Shown: in pieces, positions 1-6,971 of the stretch
Layout of the letters: every line of letters begins with the position of its first letter
Numbering within the stretch: the first letter of the stretch is position 1
Position numbers and translations under genes: made by a program
Notes under the pieces: model-generated
Told to the model about the DNA's origin: nothing
Database searches by the model: none
Seen by the model: the letters and a program-made list of their open reading frames with translations, nothing else
NCBI GenBank assembly: GCA_030625995.1
Contig: DAOUPU010000039.1
Coordinates: 1 to 15,960, forward strand
Source of the DNA: Flavobacteriaceae bacterium
GTDB taxonomy: Bacteria; Bacteroidota; Bacteroidia; Flavobacteriales; Flavobacteriaceae
Direction of reading: 5' to 3'
DNA length: 15,960 nucleotides

Positions 1-77
1 GGAGTTTCTTGTGCAAAAATTTGGTGACACCAGAACAACTGACCCAGTAATATTCCGATAATAAATATTTTTTTCAT
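1..77 (-). CDS. Secreted protein, N-terminal fragment only (cut by window edge)
   Basis: Only the first 25 codons are visible, reading leftward from an ATG at 75-77. They encode a classic Sec signal peptide: two lysines after the start (MKK), a hydrophobic core (IFIIGILLG), and a likely signal peptidase I site after IFA, just before QET. The mature protein lies outside the window, so its function cannot be stated. The gene begins 11 bases after the stop of the membrane anti-sigma-like gene and is probably the third gene of the sigma-factor operon. In Bacteroidota such cassettes often end with an exported or outer-membrane protein; that is context, not proof. It was too short for routine ORF calling, but the signal peptide and operon spacing make it credible. 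Confidence 0.75.
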   Translation of the reverse strand, partial: MKKIFIIGILLGQLFWCHQIFAQET

Positions 78-88
78 GAATTTTTAGA

Positions 89-796
89 TTATTTGCTTCG
101 ATCGGTAATTTCTATTTCCGTTGGGTTTTTTATAGTGATTATTATTTTTTCAAATAATTTTCTTCTGGTCTCTTTCTCTAGGTCATCTTCTATCTCTTCT
201 AAAAGAACCATTGCACTGATTTTTGTTTTATTTAAATAATGATCATTTTTTTCTATTTTCAGATTGGCATTTTTTAATAACTCTTCAACTTCATGATCTG
301 TATCTGCATTGTGTACTTTTTTGGAAGTGGCCATTAAGGTGTTTGTTGTGAAATCATCATAGACTTCTTTATGAGAATTTTCATTTTGTAATTTATTGTC
401 CTCATTATTAATAGCCACACTTTCTTCCACTTTATAATAAATTATTTCGTCTAATTGTGTCTTAGGTACCGTCTTTTTTATCAATGTTGAATTTAATGTT
501 GGTGATGCAGGGTAGGGTTCGGTATCAGAATTAGCAACGGAAGATTTTATGGAGGATTTATCTACTTTGGGACTTGCTTTAAATTCGTCTGTTGAAATTT
601 CATTTTCGAGTGGTAAGAAATAGAAACCGATGGAAATGACAAATAACAAAGAAGCGGCATACTTCATAAATAACCGTTTATTATTTATTTTATCGTTGTC
701 ATGGTCAGTAAGTTTCTTGCTTAGCTTGTCCCATGAATCATCCGACGGAATAATAGTGCTATTTTGAACTTGTTCTCGATATTTATTTTGTTCCAT
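89..796 (-). CDS. Single-pass membrane protein, probable anti-sigma partner of the adjacent ECF sigma factor
   Basis: This 235-residue protein has a short N-terminal segment with a PSDDSWDKL motif (about residues 17-25), a basic stretch, one transmembrane helix at about residues 44-62, and a long polar C-terminal part. The positive residues before the helix predict a cytoplasmic N-terminus and a periplasmic C-terminus. The C-terminal end (about 175-222) is rich in E, K and L and looks helical, with an LLEEIEDDLEKE stretch. Its ATG lies inside the end of the sigma gene (14-base overlap), which suggests translational coupling. I know of no defined enzymatic domain here. The layout matches uncharacterised membrane proteins that follow ECF sigma genes in Flavobacteriia, so an anti-sigma role is inferred from topology and position. 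No ZAS-type zinc motif (HxxxCxxC) is present. Confidence 0.8.
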   Translation of the reverse strand: MEQNKYREQVQNSTIIPSDDSWDKLSKKLTDHDNDKINNKRLFMKYAASLLFVISIGFYFLPLENEISTDEFKASPKVDKSSIKSSVANSDTEPYPASPTLNSTLIKKTVPKTQLDEIIYYKVEESVAINNEDNKLQNENSHKEVYDDFTTNTLMATSKKVHNADTDHEVEELLKNANLKIEKNDHYLNKTKISAMVLLEEIEDDLEKETRRKLFEKIIITIKNPTEIEITDRSK

Positions 797-1346
797 GATA
801 TTTATTTTGATTTTTAGATATCATTTTTTGCAATGATTTTCTGGCTCTTGATAATTGTGTTTTTGAAGTTCCTTCTGAAATATGTAGTATTTCAGCTATC
901 TCAGCATGCTTATATCCATCAATTACATACATATTAAATATAACTTTACATCCATTAGGTAGTTGATTCACATATTGATAAAGGTCTTCCACCGCTATAT
1001 TCAACTCCACTTCATTTTCAATAAACCCTCCAAAAGTTTCGATCTCATTAGTGAAAATAAGCTTCTTCTTTTTACGTAAATAAGAAATACATTCCCAAAC
1101 CATTATTTTTCTAATCCACCCTTCAAAACTCCCTTTGTTTGAATACATTGAAAGTTTAGTAAAGACTTTAAAAAAACCACTCAACATAACTTCTTCTGAC
1201 TGTTGGAAGTCTTTTATATAATAGGTACATAAACGCAACATTTTTGGTGCATATTTATGGTATAACAGTTTTTGGGCCTTTCTGTTGTTCTTAAGCGATT
1301 GCTTAATCAATTGGGTATCGTTATTTAGCTTAATGACTTTCCGCAT
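783..1346 (-). CDS. RNA polymerase ECF-type sigma-70 factor
   Basis: The 187-residue protein has the two-domain layout of group IV (ECF) sigma factors. Region 2 spans about residues 24-94, with the core-binding helix around SEEVMLSGFFKVFTKL and the -10-reading part around GSFEGWIRKIMVWECISYLR. Region 4 spans about 121-175, with a helix-turn-helix at HAEIAEILHISEGTSKTQLS that would read the -35 element. Length is normal for the family. It should direct RNA polymerase to a small regulon, probably including its own operon, because an ECF-like promoter lies about 28 bases upstream. The next gene overlaps it by 14 bases and encodes a membrane protein that could hold it inactive. The inducing signal cannot be read from sequence. 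The start is an ATG a short leader away from the predicted promoter. Confidence 0.93.
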   Translation of the reverse strand: MRKVIKLNNDTQLIKQSLKNNRKAQKLLYHKYAPKMLRLCTYYIKDFQQSEEVMLSGFFKVFTKLSMYSNKGSFEGWIRKIMVWECISYLRKKKKLIFTNEIETFGGFIENEVELNIAVEDLYQYVNQLPNGCKVIFNMYVIDGYKHAEIAEILHISEGTSKTQLSRARKSLQKMISKNQNKYHGTK

Positions 1347-1373
1347 GTATTTTAAAGGCCTTATATTTAAATA

Positions 1374-1398
1374 GACGAATTAAAAGTTAAAAAGGTTG
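1374..1398 (-). promoter_or_regulatory. Putative ECF-type promoter of the sigma-factor operon
   Basis: Read on the minus strand, CAACC (1398-1394) is followed by exactly 16 bases and then CGTC (1377-1374). This matches the general ECF promoter layout of an AAC-containing -35 and a CGTC-like -10 with a 16-17 base spacer. A run of T follows the CAACC. The CGTC ends 27 bases before the ATG at 1346, giving a leader of about 20 bases. The simplest reading is autoregulation by the encoded sigma factor, which is inferred. Confidence 0.6.
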
Positions 1399-1422
1399 AC
1401 AAGGACTATTTTTTTAACGCAT

Positions 1423-1458
1423 AAAAAAACAGATAACAAGGTACTTGATATCTGTTTT
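1423..1458 (-). terminator. Intrinsic terminator after metG
   Basis: The hairpin has an outer arm ACAGATA (1429-1435) pairing with TATCTGT (1449-1455) and an inner arm CAAG (1437-1440) pairing with CTTG (1444-1447) around a GTA loop, with one A/A mismatch between the arms. AAA at 1426-1428 can extend the pairing. On the minus strand a run of seven T follows. It lies about 25 bases past the metG stop and separates metG from the sigma operon. Confidence 0.85.
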
Positions 1459-1483
1459 AAAATAAAATTACATAAAAATTTTA

Positions 1484-3553
1484 TTAACTTATTTGACCTC
1501 CATTAGAAACGGTATCGTTTTCCGGCTCTACAAAAGTAAGTTTACCATCCGGTGTGTTTGCCATTAAGATCATACCCTGGCTCTCCACTCCTCTTAATGT
1601 TCGAGGAGCAAGATTTACCAAAACGGATACTTTTTGACCTATAATATCCTCTGGTTTAAAACTTTCCGCAATGCCACTAACAATTGTTCTTGTGTCTATA
1701 CCAACATCCACCTTTAATTGAAGCAGTTTCTTTGTTTTTGGAACTTTAACCGCTTCCAGGATCGTACCGATTCTAATATCTAGTTTGGTAAAATCATCAA
1801 ATCCTATAGTTTCTTTTTGCGGTTCTACTATCTCCTCCTTATTGCCTTCTTTGGTAGCTTCTAATTTATCAATTTGCAATTGAATCTCCGCGTCCTCTAT
1901 TTTTGCAAAAAGTAATTCCGGTTTCCCTATTTGATGACCAGCAGGTATCGTCGCTAGATCGTTCCAATCACATTCAGAAACTAGTTCAACATTCTTTAAA
2001 ATTGATTTCAATTTTGAAGAAGTAAAAGGTAAAAATGGCTCCGATAAAATGGATAATCCAGCTGCAATTTGCAGTGCGATATTCATAATAGTATTAACCC
2101 GTTCCGGATCTGTTTTGATCTGTTTCCATGGTTCCTCATCTGCCAGATATTTATTTCCTAATCTGGCCAGGTTCATCAATTCTGCCAGAGCTTCCCTAAA
2201 TCTGTATCGTTCAATTGAATCGGAAATTATTTGTGGATATTCTTTTAACTTGTTCAGGGTGTTTTGGTCAACTTCAGATAACTCTCCTGCCATAGGGACA
2301 AGCCCATTATAATATTTATTGGTTAAAACAACAACGCGATTAATGAAATTACCAAAAATAGCAACCAACTCATTATTATTTCTGGCCTGAAAATCTTTCC
2401 ACATAAAATCATTATCTTTTGTTTCGGGTGCATTTGCGGTTAATACATATCGAAGGACATCCTGTTTATCTTTAAACTCTTCTAAATATTCATGCAGCCA
2501 AACTGCCCAGTTTTTAGAAGTAGAAATTTTATCCCCTTCTAAATTCAAGAATTCATTTGCCGGTACATTTTCCGGTAGAATATAATTTCCATCTGCTTTT
2601 AGCATGCTCGGAAAGATGATACAGTGAAAAACGATATTGTCTTTTCCTATAAAATGGATCAATTTAGTGTTCCTGTCTTTCCAATAGGGCTCCCAATCTT
2701 TTCCTACTCTTTCTGCCCATTCTTTTGTAGACGAAATGTATCCAATAGGAGCATCAAACCACACATACAAAACTTTCCCCTCTGCACCTTCCAATGGCAC
2801 CGGAATGCCCCAGTCCAGATCACGGGTCACTGCTCGTGGTTTTAAACCATCGTTTGTCCAGGATTTTACCTGGCCCAGCACATTGGTTTTCCAGTCGTTT
2901 TTATGCCCTTCAACGATCCATTCTTTTAACCAGTTTTCGTATTCATTCAGAGGTAAATACCAATGTTTTGTTTCTTTCAAAGTTGGGATATTTCCTGTGA
3001 TAGCTGACCTGGGATTGATCAAATCAGTAGCATTATGGCTGGTGCCACAATTTTCGCATTGATCGCCGTAACTTTCTTCATTACCACACTTCGGACATGT
3101 ACCAATTACGAATCTATCCGCTAAAAATTGTTTCGCTTCGTCATCATATAATTGAGCAGAAACCTCTTCAATGAACTTACCCTTATCATATAAATTTTTA
3201 AAGAAATCAGATGCGGTATCGTGATGAATTTTTGCAGATGTTCTTGAATAGTTGTCAAATGTAATTCCAAAATCCTCAAAGGATCTTTTGATAATGGCAT
3301 GGTATTTATCCACCACTTCTTGTGGGGTAATTCCTTCTTTTTTTGCCTTTAAGGTAATGGGTACCCCATGTTCATCCGAACCACATACAAAAGCAACATC
3401 TTTATTATTTAATCGCAAATAGCGCGCATAAATATCAGCAGGAATATAAACACCTGCCAAATGTCCAATATGGATAGGTCCGTTAGTGTATGGCAAAGCC
3501 GCTGTGATGGTGTATCTCTCAGCATTGGGCAACGATGTTTTCTGATCTTGCAT
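1484..3553 (-). CDS. metG: Methionyl-tRNA synthetase
   Basis: This 689-residue class I aminoacyl-tRNA synthetase charges tRNA-Met with methionine in the cytoplasm, supplying both initiation and elongation. The HIGH motif is intact at residues 28-31 and the KMSKS loop appears as KISTS at 342-346. A four-cysteine zinc knuckle (C153, C156, C166, C169) sits in the connective-peptide insertion. After the helical anticodon-binding domain (about 400-560) comes a C-terminal OB-fold tRNA-binding domain (about 585-689, starting FDDFTKLDIRIG) of the Trbp111 type that dimerises the longer bacterial enzymes. Length is normal for this form. The gene is monocistronic in appearance: its own TAnnTTTG promoter box lies upstream and a strong terminator downstream. 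It is divergent from the LD-carboxypeptidase gene across 87 bases. Confidence 0.98.
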   Translation of the reverse strand: MQDQKTSLPNAERYTITAALPYTNGPIHIGHLAGVYIPADIYARYLRLNNKDVAFVCGSDEHGVPITLKAKKEGITPQEVVDKYHAIIKRSFEDFGITFDNYSRTSAKIHHDTASDFFKNLYDKGKFIEEVSAQLYDDEAKQFLADRFVIGTCPKCGNEESYGDQCENCGTSHNATDLINPRSAITGNIPTLKETKHWYLPLNEYENWLKEWIVEGHKNDWKTNVLGQVKSWTNDGLKPRAVTRDLDWGIPVPLEGAEGKVLYVWFDAPIGYISSTKEWAERVGKDWEPYWKDRNTKLIHFIGKDNIVFHCIIFPSMLKADGNYILPENVPANEFLNLEGDKISTSKNWAVWLHEYLEEFKDKQDVLRYVLTANAPETKDNDFMWKDFQARNNNELVAIFGNFINRVVVLTNKYYNGLVPMAGELSEVDQNTLNKLKEYPQIISDSIERYRFREALAELMNLARLGNKYLADEEPWKQIKTDPERVNTIMNIALQIAAGLSILSEPFLPFTSSKLKSILKNVELVSECDWNDLATIPAGHQIGKPELLFAKIEDAEIQLQIDKLEATKEGNKEEIVEPQKETIGFDDFTKLDIRIGTILEAVKVPKTKKLLQLKVDVGIDTRTIVSGIAESFKPEDIIGQKVSVLVNLAPRTLRGVESQGMILMANTPDGKLTFVEPENDTVSNGGQIS

Positions 3554-3571
3554 GAATATAATTTAAGTACA

Positions 3572-3579
3572 CAAAAGTA
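3572..3579 (-). promoter_or_regulatory. Bacteroidota-type -7 promoter box for metG
   Basis: The minus strand reads TACTTTTG, an exact match to the TAnnTTTG consensus of the primary sigma factor in this phylum. It ends 18 bases before the metG ATG, implying a leader of about 10-12 bases. No convincing -33 TTG element is seen at the usual distance. Confidence 0.6.
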
Positions 3580-3616
3580 AGGAAAAGGGTAAACATGGCG
3601 ATTTAATTTAATTAAC

Positions 3617-3624
3617 TATTTTTA
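3617..3624 (+). promoter_or_regulatory. Possible -7 box for the LD-carboxypeptidase operon
   Basis: TATTTTTA matches TAnnTTTG at all but the last base and lies 16 bases before the ATG at 3641, the same spacing as the better boxes in this window. The low complexity of the surrounding DNA makes this a weak call. Confidence 0.3.
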
Positions 3625-3640
3625 CCATTAAATTTCACAC

Positions 3641-4654
3641 ATGACTTCGATTTTTCTGAATAGAAATACCTTTAAATTGTTCCTGTTTTTGTTTTCAGTT
3701 TCACTATTTTCTCAGGATGATATGGGAGTTTCTGTCATACGAGATTTGGTAAAACCGCCAAATTTAAAAAAGGGGGATACTATAATTATTTTATCACCAG
3801 CAGGAAAGTTGAGCAGTAGAAATTCGGTAGATCCCGGAATTGAGCTGGCAAATCATTGGGGATTGGTTGTATTTTTCGGGAATCACATGTTGTCCCAGGA
3901 CAATACTTTTGCTGGTACGGACAAGGAAAGGTTAGAAGATTTACAGAAAGCACTGGATAACCCAAGTATCAAAGCAATTTGGTGTGCGAGAGGCGGTTAT
4001 GGAACGGTTAGAATTATCGACGATCTTAATTTTAAGAAGTTTTTGGAAAATCCTAAATGGATCATTGGCTACTCTGATATTACAGTTTTGCATAATAAAA
4101 TACACCAACTTGGTTATCAAACTATTCACGGACAAATGCCTCTAACTTTAAAGTTGAATAATCCTGAACAAAAACCCTCAATTGTTTCTTTGCACAATGC
4201 CTTGTTTGGTAAAAAATTGAATTATAAATTGCCATCCTCAAAATACAATAGGGAGGGAGAAAGTACCGGACAGCTTGTTGGGGGAAATTTGTCGTTGGTT
4301 TACAGTATGTTGGGATCAGATATTTCCTTGAATATGAATGGAAAAGTTCTATTTATTGAAGATGTAGGAGAGGCGCTATATCATATTGACAGAATGATGA
4401 TCAGTTTAAAAAGAGCGGGTTATTTTGAAAAGTGTAAGGGTCTTATTGTAGGGGATTTTAGGATAAAAAAAAATGGAGGGAATAAGTTTGGAAAGACCTT
4501 GGAAGAAATAGTTCTGGAATCGATCGAGGGGACGGATTTTCCTGTTGTTTTTAATTTTCAAGCAGGACATATAGATGATAATCGCGCTTTAATTTTTGGA
4601 GATTATGTCGACTTAAAAGTTACTAAGAAGAAAACTAAAATAAATTTTAGATAA
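3641..4654 (+). CDS. LD-carboxypeptidase, peptidase family S66 (LdcA/MccF-like)
   Basis: The 337-residue protein matches the S66 serine peptidases, which cleave the bond before the terminal D-alanine of muropeptide tetrapeptides during wall recycling; MccF members cleave microcin C instead. The expected triad is visible: nucleophile S145 in IIGYSDIT, E240 in VLFIEDVGEALYHIDRM, and H310 in FQAGHIDD. Other signatures are ILSPAG near the N-terminus (51-55) and CARGGYGTVR (115-124). Residues 10-25 form a hydrophobic segment ending FSQD that resembles a signal peptide, so the enzyme may be exported, unlike cytoplasmic E. coli LdcA. It is the first gene of a probable two-gene operon with the YraN-like gene 41 bases downstream. 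Muropeptide recycling is the more likely role; microcin immunity cannot be excluded. Confidence 0.92.
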   Translation: MTSIFLNRNTFKLFLFLFSVSLFSQDDMGVSVIRDLVKPPNLKKGDTIIILSPAGKLSSRNSVDPGIELANHWGLVVFFGNHMLSQDNTFAGTDKERLEDLQKALDNPSIKAIWCARGGYGTVRIIDDLNFKKFLENPKWIIGYSDITVLHNKIHQLGYQTIHGQMPLTLKLNNPEQKPSIVSLHNALFGKKLNYKLPSSKYNREGESTGQLVGGNLSLVYSMLGSDISLNMNGKVLFIEDVGEALYHIDRMMISLKRAGYFEKCKGLIVGDFRIKKNGGNKFGKTLEEIVLESIEGTDFPVVFNFQAGHIDDNRALIFGDYVDLKVTKKKTKINFR

Positions 4655-4695
4655 AAGTAAAAAACACAAAATTTTAATATTGGAATTGGTTATAT

Positions 4696-5055
4696 ATGGC
4701 AGAACACAATGAACTTGGAAATTGGGGTGAGAACAAAGCCATTGATCTTTTGGTTAAAAAAGGATATAAGATCAAAGAAAGAAATTGGCGATTTCAAAAA
4801 GCAGAAGTAGATATTATAGCCCAAATAGAAAATACTTTAGTGGCTGTTGAGGTTAAAACCAGATCCACAGATTATTTTGGGAACCCCCAGGATTTTATAA
4901 AACCTAAAAAAATAAAACTTTTAGTAAAGGCAGTCGATGAATATGTAAGCAGAAATGATCTAGATGTCAATGTGCGCTTTGACGTAATTGCAATTATTAA
5001 AACGGAGAATGAAATCAAAATTGAGCATTTAGAAGATGCCTTTTTTCATTTCTAG
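4696..5055 (+). CDS. yraN: YraN/UPF0102 family nuclease-fold protein
   Basis: This 119-residue protein has the full length and pattern of the UPF0102 (YraN) family. The core is a restriction-endonuclease-like fold: E12 in the first helix (WGENKAIDLL), D39 in AEVDIIA, and the E52-V-K54 pair in VAVEVKTRS, which together form a PD-(D/E)XK-type metal site. The family is nearly universal in bacteria and presumed to act on DNA, but its physiological role is not settled. It follows the LD-carboxypeptidase gene by 41 bases on the same strand and is probably cotranscribed. The reading frame ends about 15 bases from the stop of a converging toxin remnant. The start ATG gives the conserved short N-terminus expected of the family. 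Confidence 0.93.
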   Translation: MAEHNELGNWGENKAIDLLVKKGYKIKERNWRFQKAEVDIIAQIENTLVAVEVKTRSTDYFGNPQDFIKPKKIKLLVKAVDEYVSRNDLDVNVRFDVIAIIKTENEIKIEHLEDAFFHF

Positions 5056-5069
5056 ATTCTAATTGTCTA

Positions 5070-5261
5070 TTATTCGGAGAAAACTTTATATATATCATTT
5101 CTTTTTAAGAATCTAGCCAAAATAACAGTCTGTTTTTCACAATAAAAACCAAGTCTGTAATTTCCAATTCTATCACGATATGCATTTGGATTTCCTGACA
5201 ATTTCTTTAAATCAATTTCGTGTATTTCTATTATTTTTTTCGTCTGTTTAAAATTTTGTAA
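5070..5261 (-). pseudogene. RelE/ParE-type toxin remnant, N-terminus missing
   Basis: A 63-codon open frame closes with TAA at 5070-5072 and resembles the C-terminal two thirds of RelE/ParE toxins: a helix rich in K and I, then DLKKLSGNPNAYRDRIGNYR, then a strand GFYCEKQTVILARFLKR and the terminal NDIYKVF. In intact members the KL-x-G-x-P-x-x-Y-R-x-R-x-G-x-Y-R pattern is typical. Upstream in frame are a TAA and a TGA with no start codon, so roughly the first 25-30 residues (first strand and start of the helical hairpin) are gone. No antitoxin gene is recognisable next to it; the adjacent 100 bases hold a GC-rich hairpin instead. It is best read as the decayed end of a toxin-antitoxin locus. 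It lies convergent with the yraN-like gene. Confidence 0.72.
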
Positions 5262-5281
5262 TTATCAAGAAATAGGTTAAT

Positions 5282-5306
5282 TAAAAACCAGCCGGCCGGT
5301 GGGTTT
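5282..5306 (-). terminator. GC-rich hairpin, probable terminator of the thioredoxin-like gene
   Basis: A 22-base near-palindrome at 5285-5306 has AAACC and GGTTT outer arms and a CCGGCCGG centre, with one A/G mismatch. On the minus strand it is followed by a run of T (TTTTT) and lies about 59 bases beyond the thioredoxin-like gene's stop. The two halves meet with almost no spacer, so the hairpin loop must use part of the centre. It could instead be a dispersed palindromic repeat. Confidence 0.5.
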
Positions 5307-5364
5307 ATTCATGTTCATTTCATAAATTCAAACTTTCAACACAATTATATTAAATATATTTTAA

Positions 5365-6705
5365 TTAGGGGAAATATTTCTTCAGTTCTTCCACATCTTC
5401 AGGCTTGGCAATAATAATTTTGTCCTTATCTAAAATGAAGTAATTTGGTATATTGATAATGCCAAAATCCTGAACTCTATGACTCTCCCATTTATTTAGG
5501 TCCAAAATATTGGTGAATTTATCAAAGCCACTCGCCATTTCCTCCCAAGATGTTTTCTCATCTTCAAGTCCAATTGCAATCACTTCTATATTGGAAACAT
5601 CCTCGATGAAGTCGTATAATACAGGTATATCAATTTGACAATGTGGGCAACCCGAACTATAAAAAACGACGATATAATAATCTGCACCATCCAGATCGTA
5701 CAGACTCTTAACAGCCCCATTTTCTTCCCAAGTGATATTGGGTACTTTTTTCCCTATGGAGGTTTTTATTTCTGAGAGAACATGCTTTCTCAGCGCCTCA
5801 TTCTGAAGAGCAACAGGTAAATTATCATAATGTTCGGTTAACATAAAATTTACCATCTCTTCGTTCTGTTCTGTGGCATATTGATCTAATATACTTTCTT
5901 CAACATTTTTCTTAAAATCTAAATTCGATTCAATTTTTGACAAACTAATGTTAATAGATTCTTTTTGCATTTGATCTAAAGTGCTTAGATCGTCGTTTTG
6001 ATTTAAATAAAATATAAAATCCATTATTTTATCACTTATAACAGTTGAATTTAGCAGAATCGGATCCTCAAAATCAATAGCATCGAAGAAATGCTCTTTA
6101 ACCTGAATCAAATAATCCTCCGGTGTCCTGATTGGATTCTTCGGATTGTATTGTTTACTGGCTTTGATAAAATTGTTTGCCAGCTTCCCTTTCGATTGGT
6201 TTTCAAAGTTCAGTTGATTTGTGTTGACTTCTTCAAGTTTTTCTTTATACGATTTACGAACCCTTTTTAGTTCCTTAGAATCATTACTATTAAAATAAGC
6301 CACTTGCAAGGAGTCCAATTCAGATTGATTATTTGTTATGGTATTATAATATCTTTGATTGAGGATATTTTCATCGGACTCCAAAAAATTGATTGTATTA
6401 AACGAATCATAGGGATCAAATGTGAATTCAACATTTTCTTTATTAAAAATAAATTCAACATAGAGTTGATTCTCTAATTGGTAAAAAACCTTGTAAACTC
6501 CTGGATGTTCAGATCCATTAATGGTAAATTCAAAAGCACCATTATTGACTTCGGCATTGTCTAAATAAATTTGTTTACCATCTTTTATTTTGTATAATAA
6601 GATCCAGCTAAAGTTTTCGCTGGGAGCTATGGTTCCCTTGATAGTATTTTGTGCTTGCAGGCAAGCAGGTATTAAAACTAATAGAATTAAGATTTTTTTT
6701 ATCAT
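5365..6705 (-). CDS. Exported thioredoxin-like (TlpA-type) protein with long N-terminal region
   Basis: From the ATG at 6705 the protein has 446 residues: a signal peptide (about 1-19), a beta-rich N-terminal domain of DUF4369 type (about 20-105), a long helical middle (about 110-315, part resembling DUF5106), and a thioredoxin fold (about 320-446). The active site is CPHC at C353-C356 in FYSSGCPHCQID, and the cis-proline is P420 in INIPNYF. These features indicate a periplasmic thiol-disulfide oxidoreductase; the substrate is unknown. A TTG six codons upstream could extend the frame, but it lies inside a good promoter box, so the ATG is the better start. A cysteine at residue 15 follows IPA, which is a poor lipobox, so lipidation is uncertain. 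The gene stands alone, with a likely terminator downstream. Confidence 0.85.
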   Translation of the reverse strand: MIKKILILLVLIPACLQAQNTIKGTIAPSENFSWILLYKIKDGKQIYLDNAEVNNGAFEFTINGSEHPGVYKVFYQLENQLYVEFIFNKENVEFTFDPYDSFNTINFLESDENILNQRYYNTITNNQSELDSLQVAYFNSNDSKELKRVRKSYKEKLEEVNTNQLNFENQSKGKLANNFIKASKQYNPKNPIRTPEDYLIQVKEHFFDAIDFEDPILLNSTVISDKIMDFIFYLNQNDDLSTLDQMQKESINISLSKIESNLDFKKNVEESILDQYATEQNEEMVNFMLTEHYDNLPVALQNEALRKHVLSEIKTSIGKKVPNITWEENGAVKSLYDLDGADYYIVVFYSSGCPHCQIDIPVLYDFIEDVSNIEVIAIGLEDEKTSWEEMASGFDKFTNILDLNKWESHRVQDFGIINIPNYFILDKDKIIIAKPEDVEELKKYFP

Positions 6706-6720
6706 AAAAAAATATTTTTT

Positions 6721-6728
6721 CAAAGTTA
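6721..6728 (-). promoter_or_regulatory. Bacteroidota-type -7 box for the thioredoxin-like gene
   Basis: The minus strand reads TAACTTTG, an exact TAnnTTTG match, ending 15 bases before the ATG at 6705. Its last three bases are the alternative TTG start, which argues that translation begins at the ATG. Confidence 0.6.
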
Positions 6729-6792
6729 ATTTAAAGTTATAATTTTAACCCGAATTATGTATTAGAATTTTGTTATGAGGATTGAAAACACA

Positions 6793-6816
6793 ACCTGCCT
6801 CGACGGCAAGGCGGGT
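6793..6816. repeat. GC-rich imperfect palindrome (intergenic)
   Basis: ACCTGCCT (6793-6800) pairs with AGGCGGGT (6809-6816), allowing one G/T wobble, around an 8-base loop CGACGGCA. It is a GC-rich island in very AT-rich intergenic DNA. It has no T-run directly after it in either direction, so it is not a standard terminator. It may be a copy of a dispersed palindromic element; only one copy is in this window. Confidence 0.55.
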
Positions 6817-6844
6817 AAAATATGACTTTTTAGCAATTTATGCA

Positions 6845-6860
6845 CCCCGAGTGCTCGGGG
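6845..6860. repeat. Perfect GC-rich palindrome CCCCGAG-TG-CTCGGGG
   Basis: Two perfect 7-base arms flank a 2-base centre. It lies 28 bases from the preceding palindrome, in the region between the divergent thioredoxin-like and dehydrogenase genes. It could be an operator-like dyad or part of a dispersed repeat; no U-tract follows. The rest of the region (6724-6971) shows only AT-rich DNA and no gene. Confidence 0.65.
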
Positions 6861-6971
6861 CCGCTATGGTTAAACTTCAAAAAGAAGTAAAACGGTATAT
6901 TTTGCAGCGATTTCAATACGTAATAAACTTACTAGTGCATAATTAGGGTTTAACGCAAAAATATTTTATAA

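Noticed and set aside
2522..2530. KISTS in place of KMSKS in methionyl-tRNA synthetase
   Set aside because: The loop's first lysine and last serine are kept, and this variant is familiar in Bacteroidota enzymes, so it is not a defect.
3641..4654. MccF-type microcin C immunity, making this a defence gene
   Set aside because: There are no microcin biosynthesis or transport genes nearby, and the position next to yraN suggests a housekeeping wall-recycling enzyme.
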